Part shown: positions 54,206 to 63,707 of the stretch, one piece after another
How positions within the stretch are numbered: position 1 is the stretch's first letter
Layout: each line of letters starts with the position of its first letter
The notes under the pieces: generated by a model
What the model was told of the DNA's origin: nothing
Database searches by the model: none
The model's input: the letters and a program-made list of their open reading frames with translations, nothing else
Made by a program: the position numbers and the translations under genes
DNA from: Bryobacterales bacterium
Lineage (GTDB): Bacteria; Acidobacteriota; Terriglobia; Bryobacterales; UBA6623
Length of the DNA stretch: 64,000 nt
Assembly (NCBI GenBank): GCA_028819235.1
Contig: JAPPMC010000231.1
Coordinates: forward strand, 24,874-88,873
Direction: 5' to 3'

Positions 54206-57200
54206 TCAGTACTTCATCACCAGTTCGTGCTTGTTGAGAATCGCCCTCGACACCGCCGTCCATGCGGCCAGTTCGGACGGGGCCAGCTCGCTTGGCGCGG
54301 CGTAGAGGCCGACGCCCAGCAGGTCCTGTGCCTTGCGCGGCTCCGCCTCGTAGCGGGCGCGCTGGGCCTCGGCCAAGTCTAGGAGGATCTCGTGCTCCGG
54401 CCCTGTCGCTCCGCGAGAGAACGCCAGTCGGAAGGCAAAGTCGAGCCGTTCCCCGTCTGACGTCAGGCCCGCCTCAAAGATCCTAGCGGCAAACGCCTTC
54501 GCGGCCTCGACGTAGGAAGGATCGTTCAGCAGCACGAGCGACTGCAGCGGTGTGTTGGACTGCGGTCGATCCGCCGTGCACTCCTCCCTCGATGGCGCGT
54601 CGAAGGCCTGCATCGATGGGTGCAGGAATGTGCGCTGCCAGTGCGTATAGAGTCCGCGGCGGTACTGGGCCGGACCGCTGTCGGAGCGGTACTCCCGCTT
54701 CGGGAAATTGAGCTCCTTGTAGTGGCCTGCGGGCTGGTAAGGCTTGCTGCTGGGCCCTCCGATCTCGGCGTTGAGCAGTCCGCTGACGAATAGGGCATTG
54801 TCGCGGATGAACTCCGCGTCGAGGCGGGCCGCGGTCTGCCGGCCGTGGAGCCGGTTGTCCGGATCTGCGGAGGCCAGCTCCTCAGTGGGTTCGCTCGAGC
54901 GCCGGTAAGTCTCGCTCAGCAGCATGGTGCGCACGATTTGCTTCACGTCCCAGCCACTGTCCATGAACTCGACCGCCAGCCAGTCCAGAAGGTCGGGGTT
55001 GACGGGCGGCTCGCCTTGCGAGCCCAGATCGTCGAGCACCTTGGAAATTCCCGTGCCAAAGAACAGCTTCCAGAGGCGGTTGACGAAGACCCTCGCCGTT
55101 AGGGGGTTGCTGCGGTCGACGATCCAGTCGGCCAGGTCGAGCCTGCTTCGCCGCGATTCATCCCCCTCGATCTGGCGCAGGAAGCTGGGCGCCTGCGGCT
55201 CCACCACCTCGCCTGAATCGTCCATCCAGTTGCCCCTCGGCAAGACCCGGATGGTGCGCGGCTCAATGGCCTTGGTCGTGAGGGTCTCAGCCGCGTGGTC
55301 AAGGATCGACTTCCTGAGCCTCTCAAGATCTCGGATTGCCCGCCAGTGGCGGTTGCCACCGGTCCTCGACAGGACCATCTGCCGCAGGGTGTCGCTTCCC
55401 TCGTCGCCGGCCACCAGGGCCTTCGCCGCATTGTCGTGGAGGGGGAACTCGAACGCGCTCAGGCCTGCGTCCGACACCGACAGCCTCTGCCTGTACGCCA
55501 ACCCGTGCAGCCCGAAGATCTGGTCGTGGATGGTCGTGACCTGCAGCCTGTCGCCGGCTTCTGCGTCGATTGGCGTCTCTAGGGCCAAGACCGCCCTGCG
55601 GATTCCGTCTTCGCTCGGATTGCCGGTCCAGCCTGTGTGGTGGTTGCCATCGATCAGGCGCTGAAGCTTGGCGCTGGGATCGGGATAGTCGGGGATCACT
55701 GCACTGACGGAAACGAGCCGGGGCTCCTGGCCGGGGCGAAGCCACCGAATCTGAACCTCGCCCAGGAAGAAGTCCTCGCAGTCTTGGTGCGGGAGCATCT
55801 CGATCAGCACCGTGGCCACGCGACCGGCCGCCAGCTCGGCCTCGAAGATCTGGGCGATGGTCAGCGGACGCTCCTCGCCCTTGTACTCCGGGAAGACGAC
55901 GCCCCCGTCCGCCTCCACGAGCTCGAACTTGTCGCAGTCGATGATGTCGGGGTGGCTGCAGTCGCTGCGGACTGCGGCCGGCTCCAGGACGCTCCAGCGG
56001 CCAATGGTAGACCTGAGATCGTCGGCAAACTTGGCTAGGCTCTCCGGAGTCGCGTCAAACGTGCCCTTTCCGTCTTCGCGAAGCTCAGCGATGCGGGCGT
56101 CGATCTCCGCCAGTCGCTCCCGAGCCTCGTCGCTGGGGACCAGCATCTTGGCACCCCAGTCTCCGTAGCCGGCGAACACTCCTTCTTCCTCGACGTCCGC
56201 GAAGAACGCCTGCATCGAGTAGAAGTCGCGAGCCAGGAATGGATCGAACTTGTGGTCGTGGCATTCGGCGCAGCCCATGGTGGAGCCGAGCCAGACCGTG
56301 GAGACCGTTCTTGCCCGGTCGGCGGCGTACTTGGCCAAGTACTCCTTGGCCTGGGAGCCGCCCTCATTGGTCATGCGCCCAAGCCGGTTGTAGGCGCTGG
56401 CGACCCGCTGCTCCAGTGATGCCCCGGGGATCAGGTCCCCGCCCAGCTGCTCCCTAGTGAACGCGTCGAAGGGCTTGTTCTCGTTGAACGCCCGGATCAC
56501 GTAGTCGCGGTAGGGGTAGACACTCACCGCAACATCGCCGTGGAATCCTACCGTATCCGCGTAGCGAACCAAGTCGAGCCAGTGCACGGCCATGCGCTCG
56601 CCATAGTGCTCTGAAGACAGGAGCCGGTCAACAAGGCGCTCCACGGCGTCGGGACTGTGGTCGTTCTCGAAGGCTTTGACCGCCTGCGGGGTGGGCGGAA
56701 GGCCTGTCAGGTCGAAGCTCATCCGCCGTATCAGCGTGCGGCGATCGGTGGCCGCGACAGGCGAGAGATCGCGCTCGGCCAGGAGCTTGTTCACAAGGAA
56801 ATCGATCCCGCCTGGCCCCGGGGGAGCATCTGGCCGATCTGGCGGGATGTACGCCCAGTGCCGCTCGTACTCAGCGCCCTGTTCGATCCACGCAACGAGC
56901 AGTTCCTTCTGTCGCTCGGAGAGACTCTTCCCGGAATACGAAGGGGGCATTCTCAGGATCTCGTTCTCGTTGCGGATCCTCGCCACCAGCTTGCTGGTAG
57001 CAGGGTCACCTGGAGCGATGGCTCCGCGGGCTACCGCCACCTCTCGGCGGTCCAACCGCAGGTCCACTTGCCGCGCGTTTTGGTCTGGGCCGTGGCAGGC
57101 GAAGCAGTTCTCGGAGAAGATCGGGCGGATGTCGCGGTTGAAGCGGATCTCGGCAGCGTTCATGGAGGCTGCCAAGCAGAGGACGGCGGCGGCGAATGTC

Positions 57201-57214
57201 GCGGGCTTCTTCAT
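54206..57214 (-). CDS. Planctomycete-type cytochrome / DUF1549-DUF1553 protein (pair 2)
   Basis: The 1,002-residue secreted protein has a signal (TFAAAVLCLAASMNA), one PSCyt1 heme site CFACH (37-41), DUF1549 with CAECHDHKFDP (about 315), a galactose-binding-like insertion and C-terminal DUF1553 (ARVFVNRLWKLFFG, DRPQSNTPLQSL). It is the longest of the three cytochromes owing to the insertion at about 430-640, a likely carbohydrate-binding region. It precedes the DUF1501 gene by 25 bases on the same strand. A role as an electron-transfer partner for periplasmic glycan oxidation is inferred from family context. Confidence 0.9.
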   Translation of the reverse strand: MKKPATFAAAVLCLAASMNAAEIRFNRDIRPIFSENCFACHGPDQNARQVDLRLDRREVAVARGAIAPGDPATSKLVARIRNENEILRMPPSYSGKSLSERQKELLVAWIEQGAEYERHWAYIPPDRPDAPPGPGGIDFLVNKLLAERDLSPVAATDRRTLIRRMSFDLTGLPPTPQAVKAFENDHSPDAVERLVDRLLSSEHYGERMAVHWLDLVRYADTVGFHGDVAVSVYPYRDYVIRAFNENKPFDAFTREQLGGDLIPGASLEQRVASAYNRLGRMTNEGGSQAKEYLAKYAADRARTVSTVWLGSTMGCAECHDHKFDPFLARDFYSMQAFFADVEEEGVFAGYGDWGAKMLVPSDEARERLAEIDARIAELREDGKGTFDATPESLAKFADDLRSTIGRWSVLEPAAVRSDCSHPDIIDCDKFELVEADGGVVFPEYKGEERPLTIAQIFEAELAAGRVATVLIEMLPHQDCEDFFLGEVQIRWLRPGQEPRLVSVSAVIPDYPDPSAKLQRLIDGNHHTGWTGNPSEDGIRRAVLALETPIDAEAGDRLQVTTIHDQIFGLHGLAYRQRLSVSDAGLSAFEFPLHDNAAKALVAGDEGSDTLRQMVLSRTGGNRHWRAIRDLERLRKSILDHAAETLTTKAIEPRTIRVLPRGNWMDDSGEVVEPQAPSFLRQIEGDESRRSRLDLADWIVDRSNPLTARVFVNRLWKLFFGTGISKVLDDLGSQGEPPVNPDLLDWLAVEFMDSGWDVKQIVRTMLLSETYRRSSEPTEELASADPDNRLHGRQTAARLDAEFIRDNALFVSGLLNAEIGGPSSKPYQPAGHYKELNFPKREYRSDSGPAQYRRGLYTHWQRTFLHPSMQAFDAPSREECTADRPQSNTPLQSLVLLNDPSYVEAAKAFAARIFEAGLTSDGERLDFAFRLAFSRGATGPEHEILLDLAEAQRARYEAEPRKAQDLLGVGLYAAPSELAPSELAAWTAVSRAILNKHELVMKY

Positions 57215-57479
57215 CGGATCACGGTCGCGGCCGAGCCATGAACGCTTCTGCGTTTCGCGCCAGGGCCGGACGCTCCATCCATGGTAGGCGCGGAAAGGCG
57301 GCGGAACCGGGCCAGACCGGAGACAACTCGGCCTTACCGGCCTGATTCCGCCTCCGGGAGCATCGCCTGCGACGGCTGGCAGGTGGATCATTGCGGAGAT
57401 GCAAACCGAGCATCAATCAATGCCGGAGTTCCTGATCACCGCCGTTCCCCGACGAGCAGGGCAGGCGGGAGGCAGGCTG

Positions 57480-58913
57480 CTACCCCAGAACGCCGGGGAC
57501 CACGACCCCGCCCACGTCGGTCAGCCGGAAGTCCCTGCCCATGTGCCGGAATGTGAGCCGTTCGTGGTCAAGGCCGAGGGCGTGCAGGATCGTCGCCTGC
57601 AAGTCGTGGACGTGCACCGGGTCCTTCTCGATTCCCAGGCCCAACTCATCCGTCCGGCCGATCACCTGACCGCCCCGGACGCCGCCGCCGGCAAGCCAGA
57701 CACTGAAGCAGTTCGCGTGGTGATCCCTGCCCGCCGCTTCGTCCACGCGCTCCAGCTGCCCCATGGGGGTCCGTCCGAACTCGCCCGCCCAGACCACAAG
57801 CGTCGAGTCGAGCAGGCCTCGCTGCTTGAGGTCTTTCAGCAGCGCCCCGGCCGGCTGGTCGGTGATGCTGCAGTTCTTGCCGAGCTTCTTGTCGATCTCC
57901 TGGTGGTCGTCCCAGCTGGCGTGGGCCAGCATCACGAATCGGACACCCTTCTCGACCATCCTGCGGGCCAGCAGGCAGTTTGTGGCGTAGGGGTGCGTGG
58001 GCTCCTTTCCGACGCCGTACATGTCAAGGGTCGCCTGCGTCTCCTCGGAAAAGTCCAGCAGTTCCGGCGCCGCTGCCTGCATCCGGAAAGCCAGCTCGTA
58101 CGACTGGATCCTGGACGCGATCTCCGCGTCGCCCGTTGCCTCAAGCCGCTCACGGTTGAGGGCCCCGAGAGCGTCGAGCCGTGCGCGCTGCGTACGTTCA
58201 CTGACGCCGGGCGGGTTCTTGAGGTAGAGGATCGGGTCGCCCGTGCTGCGGAATACCACGCCTTGGTAGGTCGACTCGAGGAAACCGTTGGACCAGTTGC
58301 TGGATCCGCCGCTCGCACCGCGGCCGGAGCTCAGCACCACGAACGCCGGAAGGTTCTCGGACTCGCTGCCTAGGCCGTACGACACCCACGATCCGACGGT
58401 GGGCCGTCCCAGCTGTACGCTTCCGCTCATCAGCAGCGACTGCCCCGGGTGGTGGTTGAACGCCTCTGTGTGCATGGAGCGGACGAGGCAGATGTCATCG
58501 GCGCGCGACGCGATGTTTGGGACGAAGTCGGAGAACTCCGTGCCGCTATCGCCGTGCGGCAAGAACACGCGCGGGCTCGCGAGAACCTTCGCGCTGGGCT
58601 TGACGAACGCGAGGCTGAGGTCCCTTGTCATCGACTCTGGCAGCGGCTGGCCGTGCCAGCGCTGCAGGGCGGGTTTGGGATCGTACAGGTCGATCTGGCT
58701 GGGGGCGCCCGCCATGAACAGGAAGATGACGTTCCTCGCGGTAGGTGCGAAATGCGGCCGCTTGGGCGCAAGAGGGTTTGGGGGCGAGTCGGTCGCGGCG
58801 GCCGACGCCGAACTCCCCAACAGGCTTGCCAGGGCCGCCGTCTCGATCCCGCCGCCGCAATAGCGGAAGAAGTGGCGCCGGCTCTGGACGGCCCCGTAGT
58901 CGATTCGATCCAT
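57480..58913 (-). CDS. DUF1501 protein (pair 3)
   Basis: The 477-residue protein begins with a Tat-like segment (SRRHFFRYCGGGIETAALASLLG, in part) and has the DUF1501 motifs FLFMAGAPSQIDLYDPKP, RSMHTEAFNHH, GSWVSYGLG, LLARRMVEKGVRF, WDDHQEIDK and WAGEFGRTP. GGAGG precedes ATG 58913 by about 8 bases. Its partner cytochrome gene ends 21 bases upstream on the same strand, giving the order DUF1553 then DUF1501, as in pair 2. Function is not established. Confidence 0.9.
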   Translation of the reverse strand: MDRIDYGAVQSRRHFFRYCGGGIETAALASLLGSSASAAATDSPPNPLAPKRPHFAPTARNVIFLFMAGAPSQIDLYDPKPALQRWHGQPLPESMTRDLSLAFVKPSAKVLASPRVFLPHGDSGTEFSDFVPNIASRADDICLVRSMHTEAFNHHPGQSLLMSGSVQLGRPTVGSWVSYGLGSESENLPAFVVLSSGRGASGGSSNWSNGFLESTYQGVVFRSTGDPILYLKNPPGVSERTQRARLDALGALNRERLEATGDAEIASRIQSYELAFRMQAAAPELLDFSEETQATLDMYGVGKEPTHPYATNCLLARRMVEKGVRFVMLAHASWDDHQEIDKKLGKNCSITDQPAGALLKDLKQRGLLDSTLVVWAGEFGRTPMGQLERVDEAAGRDHHANCFSVWLAGGGVRGGQVIGRTDELGLGIEKDPVHVHDLQATILHALGLDHERLTFRHMGRDFRLTDVGGVVVPGVLG

Positions 58914-58934
58914 GCTCTCGCCTCCAGGCTCCGG

Positions 58935-61523
58935 CTACTCCCGCGTGATGAACTCGTCCAAGTTCAGCAGCACACTGGTTAGGCCGGCCCAAGCAGCTGC
59001 CTCGGCTTTGCCGACTCCCGCGACACTCAGAGGCATGAATTCCTCGGCCGCATCCGCCTCCTCGCCAAAGATGGCCCGCTGTTCGTCCAGGTAGTCCAGC
59101 AGGTGTGACTCCTCGGCCGAGGTGGGAAGCCGCGTGAGACAGCGGCTGAACGCGTCGTGCAGTGCCGCGCGGGCATCGTCGGGATGGTCTTGAAGGACGC
59201 GTGCGGCGAGCGCCCGCGCCGATTCCAGAAAGACCTCGTCGTTGAGAAGGTTGAGCGCCTGTAGCGGCGTGTTCGAGCGCTCCCGAGTGCACTTGGCCGC
59301 GGTCCTGTCTGGCATGTCGAAGTTGACGAGCTGCGGGTGGAGAACGGTGCGCTGCAGCAACGTGTACAGGCCCCTGCGGTAGCGGTCCTTGCCCTCGGTC
59401 GCCTGCCATGACACCGAACCGGCGTAGGCTAGGTCCGCGACTCCCTGAGGCTGCGGGGGGCGAACGCTGGGACCACCAACTTGCGTATTGAGGAGGCCGC
59501 TGGCGTGAAGGGCGGCGTCGCGGATGAGCTCGGCGGGCAGACGGAGCCGAAGCTGCCTAGCGAGCAGACTGTTGCCGGGATCGCGTTCCTTCAGGAGGGG
59601 ACGGCTCTCGGAGGACTGGCGATAGGTCGCCGACGTGACGATGAGCCTGTGGAGAGCCTTCATGCTCCACCCGCTGTCCACGAATGACGAGGCGAGCCAG
59701 TCCAGCAGTTCCGGGTGAGACGGGCCGGGGCTGCGCGTCCCGAAGTCGTCGGCGGTTGGGACAATGCCGCGGCCGAAGTACTCCTGCCACACCCGGTTGA
59801 CCGTGACCCTTGCCGTCAGGGGATTCTCGGGCGAGACGAGCCACTCGGCCAGCGCCACGCGGGGGTGCTTCCCTTCGAAGTCGGACGCAGGCAGCACGGC
59901 GGGCGTGCCGGGACGAACAGCGATTCCGGGGTCCTTCCAGCTCCCGCGGAGGTGGACGTGCGTGGCGCGGTCCGGCGCGGCGTCCGCCACGGAACGGGCG
60001 TACGTTATGTCCGCCGTCTCCGCTCTCAGCCTGAGGAGCTCGTTGCGCAGCGAGACCCAGTCGAGCTCCTTCCAGAACTCCTTGGAGATCACGCGGTGGT
60101 AGTTCTTGATGAAGTGGTCTTCCAGAATTGTCTGCTCGCGGGCCGTTCGCTGGGAGCGGGCCTTGCGGACGATGCGCTCGCCGTTGTCCATGTACTTCTG
60201 GACGGCATCCAGGGCGTGGTCCCAGTCCGTCCACTTGCCCGGGTTGTCGGCGGCGAGGACCATCTTTGCCTCCCAAGCCGGCTGGAGTTCGTAGACGCGG
60301 TTCTTCTCGAGGAGTTCGCGTCGGCGCTGCATGTACGCCGGGAGTTCCTTCAGGTAGGGGCCCATCTCCCCGGGCATGGGAGCCGGGACTGCTACCTCGT
60401 CAATGCCGTTCATGAAGGCAAATAGGCGGTAGTAGTCCTTCTGGGAGATCGGGTCGTACTTATGGTCATGGCATTGGGCGCAGCCCACGGTCAGGCCGAG
60501 CCAGACCGTGCCGATCGTGTTCGCTCGGTCGACGGTCTCCTCGAACCGGAACTGCTCGATGTTCACGCCACCCTCGCGATTCTTGAGCCCGTTGCGGAGG
60601 AAGCCGACCGCCACGCGCTGGTCGGCAGTGACCCCAGGCAGGGCGTCCCCCGCGATCTGCTCTAGCGTGAACCGGTCGAATGGCATGTCGTCGTTCAGAG
60701 CGTCGATGACCCATTGCCGCCAGCGCCATGCGTACGGGCGGACGTTGTCCTTCTCGTAGCCGTCCGAGTCGGCGTAGCGGGCGAGGTCAAGCCACTGGAT
60801 GGCCCAGCGCTCGCCATAGTGCTGAGACTCGAGCAGCCGGTCCACGAGCGCCTCGTACGCCTGAAGACTCGGGTCGGCCCTGAACGCTCTCACGACCTCG
60901 GGCGAAGGCAGCAGTCCTGTGAGGTCCAAGCTGACGCGCCTCACCAAAGTACCGGGATCGGCCGCCGGGGACGGATCGATTCCCTCGGCTTCCAAGCGCC
61001 TAAGGACAAAGCGGTCGATGGGGTTCCGCACCCAAGCCTCGTTTAGCACGGGCGGGAGCACAGGCCTGGCCACGGGCCGGAACGCCCAGTGGTCCGTCCC
61101 ATTGGCCATCGGCTCCGCTGGCCTTGGATCCGCCGGCCAGCTGGCGCCCTGATCGATCCACGCGCGGAGAATCTCGACCTCATGCGCATCGAGCGGAATG
61201 CCGGTGGGCGGCATCGCGAGGTCTTCCTCCAAGCCGGCGACCAGCCGGAACAGGCGGCTTGCACTGCTGTCGCCGGGGACGATTACCGGGCCGGAGTATC
61301 CGCCCTTCAGGGCAGCGTGGCCTTCATCCAGGCGGAGCCCGCTCTGCTGCAGGGCCGCCCCGTGGCATGCGACGCAATTGGCTTGGAGGATTGGAGCGAC
61401 GTGCTCGGAAAAGTCGACCCGACCGACGTGCTGTGATCCGAGTTCAGGGGCCTGCGGAAGTGCCGGTGCCGCCACCAACAGCGGCAGGACGACTCGTGCG
61501 GGGAATGTCTTCAGGCAGCGCAT
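58935..61523 (-). CDS. Planctomycete-type cytochrome / DUF1549-DUF1553 protein (pair 3)
   Basis: The 862-residue secreted protein has a signal (VVLPLLVAAPALPQA), one heme motif CVACH (50-54), DUF1549 with CAQCHDHKYDP (about 347) and DUF1553 at the C-terminus (ARVTVNRVWQEYFG, RERSNTPLQALN). It is shorter than the pair 2 protein because it lacks the carbohydrate-binding-like insertion. The stop lies 21 bases upstream of the DUF1501 gene, so the pair is an operon. No ribosome binding site is obvious before ATG 61523. Confidence 0.9.
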   Translation of the reverse strand: MRCLKTFPARVVLPLLVAAPALPQAPELGSQHVGRVDFSEHVAPILQANCVACHGAALQQSGLRLDEGHAALKGGYSGPVIVPGDSSASRLFRLVAGLEEDLAMPPTGIPLDAHEVEILRAWIDQGASWPADPRPAEPMANGTDHWAFRPVARPVLPPVLNEAWVRNPIDRFVLRRLEAEGIDPSPAADPGTLVRRVSLDLTGLLPSPEVVRAFRADPSLQAYEALVDRLLESQHYGERWAIQWLDLARYADSDGYEKDNVRPYAWRWRQWVIDALNDDMPFDRFTLEQIAGDALPGVTADQRVAVGFLRNGLKNREGGVNIEQFRFEETVDRANTIGTVWLGLTVGCAQCHDHKYDPISQKDYYRLFAFMNGIDEVAVPAPMPGEMGPYLKELPAYMQRRRELLEKNRVYELQPAWEAKMVLAADNPGKWTDWDHALDAVQKYMDNGERIVRKARSQRTAREQTILEDHFIKNYHRVISKEFWKELDWVSLRNELLRLRAETADITYARSVADAAPDRATHVHLRGSWKDPGIAVRPGTPAVLPASDFEGKHPRVALAEWLVSPENPLTARVTVNRVWQEYFGRGIVPTADDFGTRSPGPSHPELLDWLASSFVDSGWSMKALHRLIVTSATYRQSSESRPLLKERDPGNSLLARQLRLRLPAELIRDAALHASGLLNTQVGGPSVRPPQPQGVADLAYAGSVSWQATEGKDRYRRGLYTLLQRTVLHPQLVNFDMPDRTAAKCTRERSNTPLQALNLLNDEVFLESARALAARVLQDHPDDARAALHDAFSRCLTRLPTSAEESHLLDYLDEQRAIFGEEADAAEEFMPLSVAGVGKAEAAAWAGLTSVLLNLDEFITRE

Positions 61524-61854
61524 GCGGGAATTAGCCGACCGGCCCTGCCAACGGCACAGGCACCTGTCGGGGGCCCGGGCCGATCCGCTAGGACCATGCT
61601 AGCCCCTACCAGGTGTTCGCAAGCACGTTCCCGAGGGAAAACGGGAGAATACCGAGCCTGCACCCATTGCGGATGGGGCCGGGGATGCAAGGTCACACGG
61701 ATTCTGGCTGGTGGCCGGCAGAGTTCCCTTGGGGTGTGTCCGGCGGCCTCGCGGGCGATCTCGGCCTCTGTTGGGCATGGGCCGCGGCCTTCAGCAGCGG
61801 GTCTCCATGAGCCCTTGGACGGCTTGAGCGGCGTTTGCCCACAAGTGTCCGCGA
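61524..61854. other. Non-coding stretch, 331 bases
   Basis: This is the gap between the start of the pair 3 cytochrome gene and the stop of the zeta-toxin-like gene, both minus strand. No gene is supported; it should contain the pair 3 promoter. Confidence 0.45.
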
Positions 61855-62628
61855 CTACCGGACGAAGTCGTAGCCGGGTAGGCCGCTCTCCCTGTCTTTC
61901 CCCTGCCGGCTCCGGCCCTCGCTCGGGCGGTTGGCCTCAGCAGCTGGCCCTGCCTTCCGTACGGTCCGATACCTGCGGGCAAGCTTTGCTTGTCGACGCC
62001 GCAGTTCGGCCTGTCGCTGGGCGAGGCCTTCTAGCCACCTCGCACACCACGGGGCTGGATCGTGAGCCTGCCAGCTGACCTCTCCCTTCCTGAGCCGGCA
62101 CTGCTCCACAGGTCTGGGCAGGTAGTCGTCGTCGTGCTCGGAATTGTCGAAGAGCCGGAGAAGATCGAAACGCTCTGCCGTGCGGCGCAAGTTGGACAAG
62201 GAGTACTTCCAGCGGGTGGGGATTCTGGCGGGATCAACGGCGTGGCCCGTGCCAGCGAACACGCGGTGCGCGATTCTCTCGACATTGATGCTAGGGTCGA
62301 CCGTTCCGAAGTAGAATCCCTCTACGCGATACCCCGCCTGGATTACTCTCTTGACCATTTCGGGACCTGGCAGCCCGGAATACGTGCTCTCAATGCCGAA
62401 GTCCCACCGCTCGCGGATGGACTCCTCGATCTCGCCGTCGACGATCACGCGGGTCCGGGCACGTGCCTCGTCGCTGTTCCAGTCCCCAATGCCCCCTGCG
62501 ATGGAGTCCTGGTCGTAGTAGCGCGCTGGGAGGAGGTCGTAGTTCTTACGCTTCCAGATACTCTTGCCGACGCCGTTGCAGCCCATGACGATCGTGAAGA
62601 CCGGGCGCGGATCGATCAGCTCCGACAT
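61855..62628 (-). CDS. Zeta-toxin-like P-loop kinase
   Basis: The 257-residue protein has the Walker A GCNGVGKSIW, YYDQDSIAGGIG, an ESTYSG segment and the charged helix RRQAELRRRQAKLARRYR (in part), which fit the zeta-toxin/predicted ATPase group. Zeta toxins phosphorylate UDP-GlcNAc precursors and block cell-wall synthesis, but many orphan relatives are uncharacterised kinases. No epsilon-type antitoxin is adjacent. The tail (about 40 residues) is rich in Arg and Gly and looks disordered. ATG 62628 has GAGGG immediately before it; a GTG at 62643 is in frame. Confidence 0.72.
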   Translation of the reverse strand: MSELIDPRPVFTIVMGCNGVGKSIWKRKNYDLLPARYYDQDSIAGGIGDWNSDEARARTRVIVDGEIEESIRERWDFGIESTYSGLPGPEMVKRVIQAGYRVEGFYFGTVDPSINVERIAHRVFAGTGHAVDPARIPTRWKYSLSNLRRTAERFDLLRLFDNSEHDDDYLPRPVEQCRLRKGEVSWQAHDPAPWCARWLEGLAQRQAELRRRQAKLARRYRTVRKAGPAAEANRPSEGRSRQGKDRESGLPGYDFVR

Positions 62629-62861
62629 GCCCTCATTGTCCACGGATCGCGGGGCTGAACGGGAGGTTCAGTCCTGGGGCCCGCTCACCGCCCGGCCCAA
62701 GCCTTCGCAAGGCGAGCGGCGGGATCTGCCCTACTTTGGCGCCGATCAGAGGCCCGATCGCGGAGACGCTCGAAGTTACTTGGAGGCCAATCCCATGCCC
62801 CGAACATTGCGTGCCCATCTCCAACGTTCGCCTCAGAGGGATTGATATACTCTCCGTTCCC

Positions 62862-63707
62862 ATGTCGGTGCGCTGCCTTGCCCTGATCTTCGCGTTGGCC
62901 ATGGCCGCGCCCGCCGCCGCTCAGGAGAGCACAGATTGGATCCAGCTCTTCAACGGAAAGGACCTATCGGGTTGGACACCCAAGATCCGGGGCCACGCTC
63001 TGGGCGATAACTTCGGAAACACCTTCCGGGTCGTCGACGGCGCCCTACAGACGGGCTATGAAGCGTACGGGCCCTTCGACAATCGATTCGGCCACATCTT
63101 CTACGAACGCCCGTTCTCCTACTACCGGCTGGCGGTTGAGTACCGCTTTATTGGCGAGCAGGCTGAGGGTGGCCCCGGATGGGCCGTGCGCAACAGCGGC
63201 CTGATGCTGCACTCGCAGTCGCCGGAGAGCATGGGCATCGACCAGACGTTTCCGGTCTCAATCGAAGTCCAGCTACTTGGAGGCGGGCCCGAAGGCGAGC
63301 GCCCGACCGCCAACCTCTGCACCCCGGGCACGCACGTTGTGCGCGACGGACGGCTGCTGACGCGCCACTGTACGCAGTCCACGTCGAAGACCTACCGTGG
63401 CGAAGGATGGGTCCACTCCGAGGTGCTCGTGCTCGGAAGTGCGGTCTTCCGCCACTACGTCGAAGGGGACCTCGTGCTCGCATATGAACTGCCCCAGATC
63501 GGTGGCGGCAACGTCGCCGGTCACGACCCCGCAGTCATGGCTGAAGGGCAGCTGCTCGACCACGGCTATATCTCACTGCAGAGCGAGAGCCACCCGATCG
63601 AGTTTCGCAAGATCGAACTCCTCGACTTGGCCGGATGCATGGACCCCGAGGCGAAGACCTATCGCGATTACTTCGTCAAGTCGGAGCCGTCCCGCTGCGA
63701 ATACTGA
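62862..63707 (+). CDS. DUF1080 3-keto-disaccharide-hydrolase-like protein
   Basis: The 281-residue protein has a signal peptide (CLALIFALAMAAPAAAQ) and the DUF1080 jelly-roll: WIQLFNGKDLSGWTPK, HIFYERPFSYYRLAVEYRF, NSGLMLHSQ, SIEVQLLGGG and ISLQSESHPIEFRKIEL (in part). Members bind or hydrolyse 3-keto-glycosides after C3 oxidation by Gfo/Idh/MocA-type enzymes, of which the window has two. ATG 62862 is just before the signal; the frame extends to 62736. TATACT occurs at about 62846, shortly before the start, as a possible -10 element. Confidence 0.88.
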   Translation: MSVRCLALIFALAMAAPAAAQESTDWIQLFNGKDLSGWTPKIRGHALGDNFGNTFRVVDGALQTGYEAYGPFDNRFGHIFYERPFSYYRLAVEYRFIGEQAEGGPGWAVRNSGLMLHSQSPESMGIDQTFPVSIEVQLLGGGPEGERPTANLCTPGTHVVRDGRLLTRHCTQSTSKTYRGEGWVHSEVLVLGSAVFRHYVEGDLVLAYELPQIGGGNVAGHDPAVMAEGQLLDHGYISLQSESHPIEFRKIELLDLAGCMDPEAKTYRDYFVKSEPSRCEY

